Shown: positions 51,926-60,614 of the stretch, in pieces
How positions within the stretch are numbered: the first letter of the stretch is position 1
Layout: each line of letters opens with the position of its first letter
Source: Nitrincola lacisaponensis
GTDB taxonomy: Bacteria > Pseudomonadota > Gammaproteobacteria > Pseudomonadales > Balneatricaceae
Direction: 5' to 3'
Assembly: GCF_000691225.1 (NCBI RefSeq)
Contig: NZ_JMSZ01000021.1
Coordinates: 45,764 to 109,763, forward strand
Length of the DNA stretch: 64,000 nt
The notes under the pieces: model-generated
Told to the model about the DNA's origin: nothing
Database searches by the model: none
What the model saw: only the letters and a program-made list of their open reading frames with translations
Program-made: the position numbers and the translations under genes

Positions 51926-53665
51926 CTACCAGACTTTTCCCATCCAGCGTTGATTCAGTTCGCGATATTCAGGACGTTTACGGAACGCCTGAATAAACTG
52001 ATTAACAGCGGTTAACAGGTTTCGGCTGGCGGGATGATTACTGGCCCCTACGCTGTAATGCCAGTATTCATTGGCAAGATTGCCGGGCAGCAGTTCTATC
52101 CGGTTAAACCAGGGGCTTTGTGGATCTGTTGCTGCCCAGTAATAGATTGGCAGATCAACAGCAAAGGCGTTGACGGTGCCATTACAGAGGGCATCATGAA
52201 TCCAGCTTTGATTGGTGTAGGCCAACAAGTTTGAGAGTTGAATCTGCCCACCTGGCACCTGCTGATTACTGCGCCAGCGCAAACCGGCATCTTCCAGCGT
52301 GGTAAAGGCGGCAGGATCATTGATGCACCCCAATACCTTGCCTTGCAGACTTTCAATACCCTGTATCGATTCATCTCCCTGGCGACGTGCCAGAATATAG
52401 GGAAGATAGACATAGGGTTCAGAAAAGGCGACACCTTCATAGTTCGGGTTTGGAGGCAGGGCGCTCCAGACAAGATCGACAGCCGTCTCATCAGGATGAT
52501 CATGACAGTCGAGCAGTTGGGTACACAGATCCCAGGGTTGCTCGATAAATTCACATTTTACTCCGATTGATTGGGCGAAGTGGCGAGCCATTTCGGCATC
52601 GAAACCCTGTAAGGGGGCATGATTATCTGAACGAAACGAGAGACCTTTAAAATCAGGTTCGATGGCAATACGAATGACGCCCCGGGAACGAATTGCACTA
52701 AGACGATCAAAGTTTGGGTCGGTGATAATATGCTGCTGATGGCAGGTGTGCTGCCATTGCTGCTGAACAGCTGTTTTTCGTGTTGCCTGCGGGACAAGCA
52801 GAGAGATTAACTGACGTCCCTGGTGGATTTTCTGATCAGCGCGTTCGCCAGCTCCACTGCCTATTTCCAGTGTGGCATTGATGATGCGATTGTTGCTGTC
52901 TATCTCATCCAGGTGATCGGTCATCCCGGCAAGCAACTGGTGCAAGCGTTCCAGAGAGCGTTCAACCTGGCCGGATAACTCTGCAATGCGTGCTTCTGAC
53001 CGATCCAGAAGCTCCAGAATGGCCTGTTCCAGAGGTGACAGGTCGATTTGCTCATAGGCGTTACGTGCACTCTCCCGTGTGCGTCGGGCCAACAGGCGGA
53101 CTTCATCGGCGACAACCGCGAAACCGGCACCCGCTTCACCCGCACGTGCGGCTTCGATCGCGGCATTCAAGGCCAGCAGGTCTACGGTTTTACCTATTTT
53201 ATCGATCCCTTCAATAACTTCACGTGCATGCTCGGCTTTGGTGTTCATGTCACCACGCAAGCGGGAGAGCTGTTCTGAAAAAAATTGGTGCACCGATTGC
53301 AGTTCCTGCTCAACTTCAGTGCGCAGGTGCTCTGCCTCTGCCGAGCCTGTTTGAACCGATTGTCTGGAGCTGAGCAGATAGTCTTGCTGCTCACAGGTTT
53401 TTCCGGCGATTTCCAGCAGCGTGTTACGTGTAACCCCCAGGCTGTGTTGTGTATGTCGTTGCAGCGCATCCAGACGGTCCAATGCGGCACACAAGGGCTG
53501 AGTGACTGTGGCAATCGATGGATCCTGCAGTTGTTGCTGTAAGAAATGCGGCAGATCCCTGGCGTTCAACAGCGCGTCTTCCTGAGCAGACTCGATAGCA
53601 GTTAACCACTCGGCAGTGGGTGTGTCGCGAGGATCGAGTCGTGATGGCGTTGAAAAAAACAGCAT
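51926..53665 (-). CDS. Soluble chemoreceptor: MCP signalling domain fused to C-terminal SBP_bac_3 domain
   Basis: A 579-residue protein with no signal peptide and no membrane segment. Residues about 60-290 are helical and contain the receptor hairpin [20 protein letters not shown] with [12 protein letters not shown] (165-195). Residues about 322-579 are a family-3 solute-binding domain of the amino-acid type: [37 protein letters not shown] and a C-terminal [16 protein letters not shown]. Such binding domains are normally periplasmic or at the N-terminal, extracellular side of a sensor. Here the order is reversed and all is cytoplasmic, so it may report an internal amino-acid-like ligand to CheA. 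The ATG is supported by GGAGAGGA. Confidence 0.88.
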   Translation of the reverse strand: MLFFSTPSRLDPRDTPTAEWLTAIESAQEDALLNARDLPHFLQQQLQDPSIATVTQPLCAALDRLDALQRHTQHSLGVTRNTLLEIAGKTCEQQDYLLSSRQSVQTGSAEAEHLRTEVEQELQSVHQFFSEQLSRLRGDMNTKAEHAREVIEGIDKIGKTVDLLALNAAIEAARAGEAGAGFAVVADEVRLLARRTRESARNAYEQIDLSPLEQAILELLDRSEARIAELSGQVERSLERLHQLLAGMTDHLDEIDSNNRIINATLEIGSGAGERADQKIHQGRQLISLLVPQATRKTAVQQQWQHTCHQQHIITDPNFDRLSAIRSRGVIRIAIEPDFKGLSFRSDNHAPLQGFDAEMARHFAQSIGVKCEFIEQPWDLCTQLLDCHDHPDETAVDLVWSALPPNPNYEGVAFSEPYVYLPYILARRQGDESIQGIESLQGKVLGCINDPAAFTTLEDAGLRWRSNQQVPGGQIQLSNLLAYTNQSWIHDALCNGTVNAFAVDLPIYYWAATDPQSPWFNRIELLPGNLANEYWHYSVGASNHPASRNLLTAVNQFIQAFRKRPEYRELNQRWMGKVW

Positions 53666-53832
53666 ACATTCCTCTCCATAAATTCATATCCCTGATAGGA
53701 ATGCAACTTTCGCGCCTACTTAATTATCCTGGAAGTGCCAGATACCGCCCGGGTCATCCCGGAGTGCTACCGTCTGGTGCGGGCAGTCGGTATGATAGTG
53801 GGCTTGTACATGAATAAAATTAGGGATCAGGC

Positions 53833-54861
53833 TTGAAGTTTCAATTACCCCTCTGGCTCTATCCGCTGGCTTTCCTGTTTGGCATCCTGATCGGAGCGGC
53901 TGCCTTGCGCTATACGCCGGATGGTCGAATTAACCTGATGCTGGTCTGGCTGGTGTGGGCCGGACTGCCCTTTGTCGGTGCCTGTGTTTCCGGGTGGATG
54001 ATGTTTCGTAAACAGCAGGTTCCCTGGATACTCCGGTTCACTGGCTTGCAGCATTGGCAACTTGATCCTCAGGTACAGCTCAAGCTTTGGCTGAAGCTGC
54101 ATCAGTTGTGGTGCCTGACGGCAACAGGTGTTCTGGCTGCGTTTCTGGCGCTGTTATTGTTTACGGATCTGGCGTTTGGCTGGAGCTCGACACTGGTGGA
54201 TGATCCGCAACGTATTTATCAGCTGACGCAGTTGATCAGTGTGCACTGGCAGGCATACTGGCCTGCAGCGGTGCCGGATTTAACCCTGATTGAGAACACC
54301 CGCTTTATTCGTATTGCACCGTCCACCGCAGATGCTGGCAATGCGGGTGACTGGTGGCCTTTCTTATTGGCGAGTCTGCTGATTTATAACCTGTTGCCAC
54401 GTGTTTTGCTGATGCTGGTTTGCCTGCTGCAACTGCGTCATCGTACTGTCACGCAGCTGTCTGTGTCGGCGCAACAGAATGCCGTGTCTGCAGATATCAA
54501 TTGTTTCAGCCCCAGTGAGTTACAGCAGCAGTCCTGTTCAGCCTGGCAGGATGCTGAACGCGTGTTTTGGGAAGTGTCCAAACCCTCAGCCGATGGCCTG
54601 GTGCTGGGGCTCGGCTCCTGGGAGCAGGATCAACAACAATGGCAGATGCTTCTCAAACGTCGGCCCGCCAGACTGGTCTGGTGTGTTGACCTGCGCCGCT
54701 CACCGCTGGCAGAAATGGCGGACCGGATACAGCAGGCATCGGCTCAGGGAGTCCAGCAAGCACTTCAGATCTGGGAGCAGGATCTGGATGCTCCCTCCCA
54801 TGCGCGTGAAAGCTGGAAAGTGTTTGCCCAACAGCATCAATTGATCTGGCTGGAGGCCTGA
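53833..54861 (+). CDS. DUF2868 membrane protein
   Basis: A 342-residue protein of the DUF2868 family. Four hydrophobic segments are visible (residues about 7-25, 36-55, 95-115 and 175-198), followed by a soluble C-terminal part (about 215-342) with GLVLGLGSWEQDQQQWQ and RLVWCVDLRRSPLAEMADRI, a Rossmann-like strand pattern. The start appears to be TTG at 53833, with AGGG upstream; no ATG is in frame. The stop overlaps nothing, but the GTPase gene begins 1 base later, so the two are a functional pair of unknown role. Confidence 0.82.
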   Translation: MKFQLPLWLYPLAFLFGILIGAAALRYTPDGRINLMLVWLVWAGLPFVGACVSGWMMFRKQQVPWILRFTGLQHWQLDPQVQLKLWLKLHQLWCLTATGVLAAFLALLLFTDLAFGWSSTLVDDPQRIYQLTQLISVHWQAYWPAAVPDLTLIENTRFIRIAPSTADAGNAGDWWPFLLASLLIYNLLPRVLLMLVCLLQLRHRTVTQLSVSAQQNAVSADINCFSPSELQQQSCSAWQDAERVFWEVSKPSADGLVLGLGSWEQDQQQWQMLLKRRPARLVWCVDLRRSPLAEMADRIQQASAQGVQQALQIWEQDLDAPSHARESWKVFAQQHQLIWLEA

Positions 54862-54862
54862 G

Positions 54863-56227
54863 ATGGCAGCTGTCGCACATTTCTGTGTTGTTGGACATCC
54901 GAACAAGGGTAAATCTTCTATTGTGTCGACGCTTACCGAGAATGATACCGTTCAGGTGGGCGCCGTATCCGGTACGACGCGACAGGCTGACAGCTTTTCG
55001 TTCAGTGCGGACCAGCAGTTGCTACTGACATTGACTGACACACCGGGTTTTCAACGTGCACGCCAGGTGCTGGCCTGGTTGCAGGCTGAAGCAGTTGCTC
55101 CCCATCAACGTGCAGACAGGGTCAGGGCATTTCTGGCGACAGCGGAGCATCGGCAGCGTTTTCCGGACGAGGTTGAATTGCTGACACCGGTGATGCAGGG
55201 TGCTGGTATTATCTATGTGACAGATGCTGCAGGACCGGTTTCTGCCAGTGATCTGGCTGAAATGGAAATCTTGCGTTGGACCGGCCAGCCTCGTATGGCG
55301 GTGATCAATCCGATGGCAGGTACAGCGCATCAGCAGGAGTGGCGCCAGACATTGAATCAGTATTTTCAGTGGGTGAGAGTGTTTGATCCCATGAATGCAC
55401 AGCTAGACTCACGATTGCAGCTACTGCGTGCGATGAATGAGCTGGCTGAACCGGCGCAGCAAGCCGCGATTGAACGCTTGATTACTCATTTGCAACGGCG
55501 TGAGCCGGATCGCATGAAGCACGATGCACAGCAGTTGGCCGCCTATTGGTGTGAACAGATGACACGCACCCTGGATGAGCAAGCCCGAATGCTAGGTGAG
55601 TCTCCTGAAGCCGCTTTGCATCGGCAACTGAATCAGGCGGAACAGACGCAATTCCAGCTGTGGTTAAAGCAGAGTGGTTATCAGCGTTTGGCACTGGAAA
55701 CACAGCCGGACTGGGTGAAAGATTTTAATCAATTGATGAATACAGAGCACTGGTCTTTTTGGGGGCTGACCTCCAAAGAACTACTGATCGTATCCGGGGC
55801 TGCCGGTGCCGCTGCGGGCTCCTTGCTGGATCTGGGGACCGGAGGAGCGTCTCTGTTATTGGGGGCTGTTACCGGAGGACTTGTGGGTACGGCAGGTGGC
55901 TGGCTTGTCTCGAAACAGAAACCGGGTTCTCGCCTGGCGTTACCCGGTGTGAAAACAAAGCGGTTGATAGGTCCTGTTCGGCATCCCAATTTTCCATTTG
56001 TCGTGATGGCACGTGGCCTGAGCTTCCTGCAGCAGTTGAAATCACGAACACATGCCCGCCGTGATGCGCTTGAATTGCAGGTCAATGCGTCAACCTGGTC
56101 ACAAGCGGAACAGGTACGCTTATTGGGCTGGGCCAGGCAGCTGCAATCCAACAAGTGGAATGTGAAATCTCAGCAGGCACTGGAGGCCTGGATACTGTCT
56201 CAGTCTTATCCGGACGAGCGGATTTAA
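54863..56227 (+). CDS. DUF3482 domain GTPase
   Basis: A 454-residue P-loop GTPase. The G1 motif is VVGHPNKGKSSIVSTL, G2 the threonine in SGTTRQAD, and G3 DTPGF; G4 is degenerate (VINPMAGT in place of NKxD), so specificity for guanine is uncertain. Residues about 200-454 are the DUF3482 region with a glycine-rich hydrophobic stretch (GAAGAAAGSLLDLGTGGASL) that may insert in a membrane. It always seems to accompany DUF2868, whose gene lies 1 base upstream. Its end overlaps the eutC end by 4 bases on the opposite strand. Confidence 0.85.
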   Translation: MAAVAHFCVVGHPNKGKSSIVSTLTENDTVQVGAVSGTTRQADSFSFSADQQLLLTLTDTPGFQRARQVLAWLQAEAVAPHQRADRVRAFLATAEHRQRFPDEVELLTPVMQGAGIIYVTDAAGPVSASDLAEMEILRWTGQPRMAVINPMAGTAHQQEWRQTLNQYFQWVRVFDPMNAQLDSRLQLLRAMNELAEPAQQAAIERLITHLQRREPDRMKHDAQQLAAYWCEQMTRTLDEQARMLGESPEAALHRQLNQAEQTQFQLWLKQSGYQRLALETQPDWVKDFNQLMNTEHWSFWGLTSKELLIVSGAAGAAAGSLLDLGTGGASLLLGAVTGGLVGTAGGWLVSKQKPGSRLALPGVKTKRLIGPVRHPNFPFVVMARGLSFLQQLKSRTHARRDALELQVNASTWSQAEQVRLLGWARQLQSNKWNVKSQQALEAWILSQSYPDERI

Positions 56228-57030
56228 TGTTTCCCGGGTAACAGAAAATTCTGTTTTGATGACTCCAGTCCAGAGGTGTTTTTACGCACAGAGGTGTCTT
56301 TAAGTTGTACGCCTGATAGCTCCCTTCGGTAAGACTCCATCAGCAAAAACATCAGCTTGTCTGTGGCTTCATCATAGCTCAGCCCCTGGGGCCGAATGTT
56401 GGAGATACAGTTACGGGCCGCGTCTGTCAGGCCCACTCTGGGTGCGTAGGTGTAGTAGATCCCCAGACTGTCAGGTGAGCTGAGTCCGGGACGCTCGCCG
56501 ATCAGTAAAATCACTGAGCGGGCATGCAGTAATTCACCCACTTCGTCACCGACAGCGACACGTCCCTGGCTGACCAGGCAGACAGGTCCGGGTCTCAAGC
56601 CTTCATGGTTGAGCGCCGCGCCCAGGCGTCGAGCCATGGGGGCTGCATGAGCGGCAACCGCAGTGGACGATAAACCATCGGCGATAACGATCAGCGTGTC
56701 GGGCGCTGAGCGTTGGTTGGCCTGATGTTGCAGATAGTCGACCGAGGCTTCATTGAGACGTCGTCCAAAATCGGGACGCTGCAAGTACTCCTGCCGATGA
56801 CGTACCCGGCTGCTCAGGCGATAGACTTCAAAGCCATCTTCATGCAGTTGTTGTTGCAGGGCATCCTCATCCAGCGGCAGGTGTACAGCATCGCGTGCAC
56901 GTGCATGATCCAACTGAAACGCCAGTTGCTCTCGTGTGGGAAGGCTGATGCCGGCGCGTCCCAGCCCGATACGTGCATCGGTAAAACGGCGCAACAGTTG
57001 CCAGCTATTGTGAATGACAGGGTCGGACAT
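56224..57030 (-). CDS. eutC: Ethanolamine ammonia-lyase small subunit
   Basis: The 268-residue light chain forms, with EutB, the adenosylcobalamin enzyme that converts ethanolamine to acetaldehyde and ammonia. Family elements are FTDARIGLGRAGISLPTREQL, QRPDFGRRLNEASVDYL, VIADGLSSTAVAAHAAPM and ARSVILLIGERPGLSSPDSLG, the last with the cobalamin-contacting segment. There is no N-terminal compartment-targeting extension. It follows eutB by 13 bases behind GAGGAG. Confidence 0.95.
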   Translation of the reverse strand: MSDPVIHNSWQLLRRFTDARIGLGRAGISLPTREQLAFQLDHARARDAVHLPLDEDALQQQLHEDGFEVYRLSSRVRHRQEYLQRPDFGRRLNEASVDYLQHQANQRSAPDTLIVIADGLSSTAVAAHAAPMARRLGAALNHEGLRPGPVCLVSQGRVAVGDEVGELLHARSVILLIGERPGLSSPDSLGIYYTYAPRVGLTDAARNCISNIRPQGLSYDEATDKLMFLLMESYRRELSGVQLKDTSVRKNTSGLESSKQNFLLPGKH

Positions 57031-57043
57031 ACTCGGGCACTCC

Positions 57044-58432
57044 TCAACGCAGGTTCAGGTTCAATTCGGCAAAGGCACCGGGTAGCTGGCTACCGGTACT
57101 GAGTCGCCCTTGTGCATCAAAAATACCCTGGCGTTGCAGCCAGGCCTCAAACTCGGGTGCCGGTTTTTTACCCAGAACCTGACGTATATACAGCGCATCG
57201 TGAAACGAGGTGGTCTGGTAGTTCAGCATAATGTCATCTGATCCCGGAATACCCATGATAAAGTTGATTCCGGCGACCCCCAGCTGTGTCAGCAGCATAT
57301 CCATATCATCCTGATCCGCTTCGGCATGGTTGGTATAACAGATATCACACCCCATCGGGACGCCAAGCAGTTTGGCGCAGAAGTGGTCTTCGAGCCCGGC
57401 ACGGATGATCTGCTTACCATCGTAGAGATATTCAGGGCCGATAAAACCCACCACCGTATTGACCAGTAATGGATCAAAATGCCGTGCCACAGCGTAGGCT
57501 CTGGTTTCGCAGGTTTGCTGATCGACACCATGGTGTGCGTTTGCTGACAGGGCGCTGCCTTGACCTGTTTCGAAGTACATCAGATTGTTACCCAGCGTGC
57601 CGCGCTGTAGAGAGCGGCCGGCTTCCAAAGCCTCACCCAACAGTGCCAGATTGATACCAAAGCTGGTGTTGGCCGCTTCGGTACCGGCGATGGACTGAAA
57701 AATCAGATCGACAGGTACACCCTTGTGTATCGCCTCAATTTGTGTGGTGACATGACTTAGGATGCAGAATTGAGTCGGAATGTCGTAGCGTTGAATGACG
57801 TCGTCCAGCATCTGCATCAGCGTGGTCACAGCCTGATAGTTGTCGGTAGCCGGGTTGATGCCGATAACGGCATCGCCACTGCCGTAGAGCAGCCCATCCA
57901 GGACACTGGCCGCAATGCCCATGGGATCATCGGTCGGGTGATTAGGTTGTAAACGGGTAGACAGGCGTCCAGGTAGCCCGAGAGTGTTTCGAAAGCGAGT
58001 GATAACCTGACACTTGGCGGCTACCCGGATCAGATCCTGCACGCGCATGATTTTACTGACGGCTGCGACCATCTCCGGCGTGAGTCCGGGGGCCAGTTGT
58101 TGCAGTGTCACTGTGTCGGCCTGATCGGAGAGTAGCCAGTCACGAAAATCTCCAACCGTCAGGTGTGCTACAGGTGCGAAGGCGGCTGTGTTATGGGTGT
58201 CCAGAATCAGCCGGGTGACCTCATCGGTCTCATAGGGAATCAGGGCTTCGTTCAGAAAGGTTTTCAACGGCAGATCGGCCAGCAGCATTTGCGCTGCAAC
58301 ACGTTCCTGCGCATCCTGAGCTGCCACGCCTGCCAGACAGTCCCCCGAGCGTAGCGGGGTGGCGCGTGCCATCAAGGCTTTCAGATCCTGGAACTGATAA
58401 CGTTGTTCACCCAATACACATTGATAAGCCAT
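57044..58432 (-). CDS. eutB: Ethanolamine ammonia-lyase large subunit
   Basis: The 462-residue heavy chain holds the active site in a TIM barrel. Typical segments are NPTDDPMGIAASVLDGL (in the form HPTDDPMG), IGINPATDNYQAVTTLM, YFETGQGSALSANAHHGVDQ and MGCDICYTNHAEADQDDMDM. The length matches other EutB proteins. Only eutB and eutC are here: no permease, reactivase (EutA), aldehyde dehydrogenase or shell genes, so acetaldehyde must be handled by enzymes encoded elsewhere. AGGAG precedes the ATG. A LysR-type regulator gene lies upstream on the same strand, and a LysR-box-like repeat stands in between. Confidence 0.96.
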   Translation of the reverse strand: MAYQCVLGEQRYQFQDLKALMARATPLRSGDCLAGVAAQDAQERVAAQMLLADLPLKTFLNEALIPYETDEVTRLILDTHNTAAFAPVAHLTVGDFRDWLLSDQADTVTLQQLAPGLTPEMVAAVSKIMRVQDLIRVAAKCQVITRFRNTLGLPGRLSTRLQPNHPTDDPMGIAASVLDGLLYGSGDAVIGINPATDNYQAVTTLMQMLDDVIQRYDIPTQFCILSHVTTQIEAIHKGVPVDLIFQSIAGTEAANTSFGINLALLGEALEAGRSLQRGTLGNNLMYFETGQGSALSANAHHGVDQQTCETRAYAVARHFDPLLVNTVVGFIGPEYLYDGKQIIRAGLEDHFCAKLLGVPMGCDICYTNHAEADQDDMDMLLTQLGVAGINFIMGIPGSDDIMLNYQTTSFHDALYIRQVLGKKPAPEFEAWLQRQGIFDAQGRLSTGSQLPGAFAELNLNLR

Positions 58433-58473
58433 GCATCACTTCTCCTGGCGCCATTGATCAGTACAGATGACAG

Positions 58474-58490
58474 GTTTGTTTATAACAAAC
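58474..58490. promoter_or_regulatory. LysR-box-like inverted repeat before eutB
   Basis: GTTTGTT-TAT-AACAAAC is a perfect 7-bp inverted repeat that contains TTGTTTATAACAA, a T-N11-A LysR box. It is 42 bases upstream of the eutB start. Binding by the LysR protein encoded just upstream is inferred. Confidence 0.5.
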
Positions 58491-58513
58491 TTAGCAGACA
58501 CTTAAACTTAAAC

Positions 58514-58537
58514 AAAAAAATCAAGCATAAAATATGC
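58514..58537 (-). terminator. Weak terminator of the LysR gene
   Basis: On the minus strand GCATA and TATGC form a short stem with a 3-base loop, followed by TTGATTTTTTT. The stem is weak but the T run and the place right after the LysR gene fit a terminator, partial read-through to eutB being possible. Confidence 0.4.
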
Positions 58538-58540
58538 CAG

Positions 58541-59509
58541 TTATTCTGCTTCCAGAGGCGTTGCCAGTGTCAGTAACAGTTGATCCGTTTCGTGGCAAAC
58601 ATAGGCTGGGTCAAGGCAGTTCTCCAGCTCTGCATCAGCAAATTGAAGAAAGCGCCGTGCAGCATGGGGCAGGCGTCTGTCCCGGCGAACGATAAAGTGC
58701 CAATGGCTTTCCAGTGCAAAGCCGGGGACCGTCAGCTCAACCAGCCCGGTTGCACCGCTGGGAATGACATGACGTGAGATAACAGCAATTCCCATACCCG
58801 CAGCGACACCGACACGTATGGCTTCATTACTGGCCATTTGCAGGCTGCGGTTGAGTTGCAAGCCCTGAGTTTGTAACCAGCCATCAAACAACATCCGCGT
58901 CGCCGATCCGGGTTCACGCAGTAAAAAACGTTCTTTGAGCAGATCGCTCAGGCAGATCTCGGACGCTTGAGCCAGCGGGTGATTTGCGGCGGCGATAATC
59001 ACCAGAGGGTTACGTAAAAATCGTGCAGCGGCGGCGTGGTCCAGTGCCGGGGGATGACTGAAGATATAGATGTCATCAAGTTGCTGGTTAAAGCGTTGCA
59101 ATACTTGCTCCCGGTTACCTATCTCAAGGGTCAAGTCCACGTCAGGAAAGGTCTTGCTGTATGGCCCCAGTAATCTTGGCAAGACATACTGGGCGGTATT
59201 GACCATGGCAATACTGAAACGTCCGTGCTGCCCGGCCTGCACACTGTGAAGCTGATCCTGCAGGTCATCGACCCGCCCCAGCATATCCAGCGCTGCGGCA
59301 TAGACCATCTGCCCGGTATCGGTCAGGCGAATACCCTGGCGATCGATCTCCAGCAAGGGTTCACCAATCGCTTCACTCAGGCGTTTAAGTTGCAGGGAGA
59401 CGGTAGGTTGCGTTAAATGTAACTGACGAGCGGCCTCACTGATACTGCCGGTTTTAATGACCTGGGTGAATACTTCAAGCAGGCGGAAAGTCAGGTGGCG
59501 TAGCTTCAT
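58541..59509 (-). CDS. LysR-family transcriptional regulator
   Basis: A 322-residue regulator with an N-terminal winged helix (residues 1-60; SISEAARQLHLTQPTVSLQLKRL) and a two-lobe effector domain (about 90-300). The opening LRHLTFRLLEVFTQVIKTGS and FSIAMVNTAQYVLPRLLGPY resemble the CbbR/CysB side of the family, which is in line with the bicarbonate-transporter-like gene on the other side of the shared promoter. It could control the SbtA gene, eutBC, or both, as operator-like palindromes lie in front of each. Confidence 0.9.
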   Translation of the reverse strand: MKLRHLTFRLLEVFTQVIKTGSISEAARQLHLTQPTVSLQLKRLSEAIGEPLLEIDRQGIRLTDTGQMVYAAALDMLGRVDDLQDQLHSVQAGQHGRFSIAMVNTAQYVLPRLLGPYSKTFPDVDLTLEIGNREQVLQRFNQQLDDIYIFSHPPALDHAAAARFLRNPLVIIAAANHPLAQASEICLSDLLKERFLLREPGSATRMLFDGWLQTQGLQLNRSLQMASNEAIRVGVAAGMGIAVISRHVIPSGATGLVELTVPGFALESHWHFIVRRDRRLPHAARRFLQFADAELENCLDPAYVCHETDQLLLTLATPLEAE

Positions 59510-59521
59510 GGGAATATGGCC

Positions 59522-59539
59522 TATAGATAATTATCTATA
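59522..59539. promoter_or_regulatory. Perfect palindrome between LysR and SbtA genes
   Basis: TATAGATAATTATCTATA is an 18-bp perfect palindrome in the 113-base divergent gap, 12 bases upstream of the LysR start codon. It is a likely autoregulatory site of the LysR protein and activates or represses the transporter gene. Confidence 0.6.
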
Positions 59540-59622
59540 CTATATGTGTATTAATTTAATTAGTCTAAATATTCTATTCGGGGCAGAATGCGCCAACTTT
59601 GACTGAATGGAGTGAAATCAGA

Positions 59623-60564
59623 ATGCCGGATATTGTGGTGATGTTTTTTCTGCTTGGGCTGGTTGCGGGACTGGTCCGTTCAGATCTGAGTGTGCCCAAG
59701 GCGGCCTATGACCTGTTGAGTCTGCTGCTGATGTTGACTATCGGCCTGAAAGGCGGTTTTGCACTGCACGGTCAACTGCGCCTGTCATTGATTCCTGAAC
59801 TGCTGGGTATTGCGGTGATTGGCGCCTTGACACCCTTATTACTGATGCCTTTGCTGCGTCGCCTGGTGCGTTTGTCCCTGGCAGACAGTGCCAGTCTGGC
59901 TGCGCACTATGGTTCCGTGAGCGCGGGGACTTTCGCGGTGGCATTGGCCTACAGTCAGACCCATTTGCTGACGGTAGGTCCTGAAGTCACGTTGTATCTG
60001 GTGATGCTGGAGTTACCGGCGATTATTATGGCCCTGTTGCTGTATCGTCGGGCACAACCGGCAAAGCAGGGGACGATGGCAGGCCTATGGCATGAAGCCT
60101 TGACCAATCGCGGTGTGATTCTCTTGGTCGGTGGTGTCTTGATCGGCTTTATGTATGGTCCTGATCAGGGTGCCAATGTAACCGGTCTGCTGACGGGCGC
60201 ATTTCAGGTGGTATTGGCTCTCTTCCTGCTGGATATGGGGTTGACTGCCGCCACGACGCTGAGACCTTTCCCGCGTGCCCAATGGCGAGTGCTGGTGTTT
60301 GCTCTAGTCGCTCCACCTGTGCTGGCGATAGCCGGTTTGCTGATGGGGGTATGGCTGGCATTACCATTGGGGTCAGTCGTGATTCTGGCCAGTATGACCG
60401 CGAGTGCTTCATATATTGCGGCCCCCGCGGCCATTCGGAATGCGATACCTGAGGCGAATATCGGTCTGGCAATGCTGGCTGCACTGGGCCTGACCTTCCC
60501 GTTGAATGTGATGTTGGGTATACCGCTGTATCATCAGATGGCAATTGCTCTACAATCACTTTGA
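59623..60564 (+). CDS. SbtA-family sodium-dependent bicarbonate transporter-like protein
   Basis: A 313-residue inner-membrane protein with about ten hydrophobic segments in two inverted halves, matching the SbtA (DUF897) family. Features are YDLLSLLLMLTIGLKGGFAL, HYGSVSAGTFAVALAYSQ and the C-terminal SMTASASYIAAPAAIRNAIP, the two serine-rich re-entrant motifs that bind Na+ and bicarbonate in cyanobacterial SbtA. The ATG at 59623, after GGAG, is preferred over a TTG at 59599. No SbtB-type PII gene is next to it. In a heterotroph it may supply bicarbonate to biotin carboxylases such as LiuD, or move another small anion. Confidence 0.87.
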   Translation: MPDIVVMFFLLGLVAGLVRSDLSVPKAAYDLLSLLLMLTIGLKGGFALHGQLRLSLIPELLGIAVIGALTPLLLMPLLRRLVRLSLADSASLAAHYGSVSAGTFAVALAYSQTHLLTVGPEVTLYLVMLELPAIIMALLLYRRAQPAKQGTMAGLWHEALTNRGVILLVGGVLIGFMYGPDQGANVTGLLTGAFQVVLALFLLDMGLTAATTLRPFPRAQWRVLVFALVAPPVLAIAGLLMGVWLALPLGSVVILASMTASASYIAAPAAIRNAIPEANIGLAMLAALGLTFPLNVMLGIPLYHQMAIALQSL

Positions 60565-60614
60565 TTCTTTCAAGGGTGAAAGGACGTGGCTGACACTCTG
60601 TGTCAGGGAGATGC

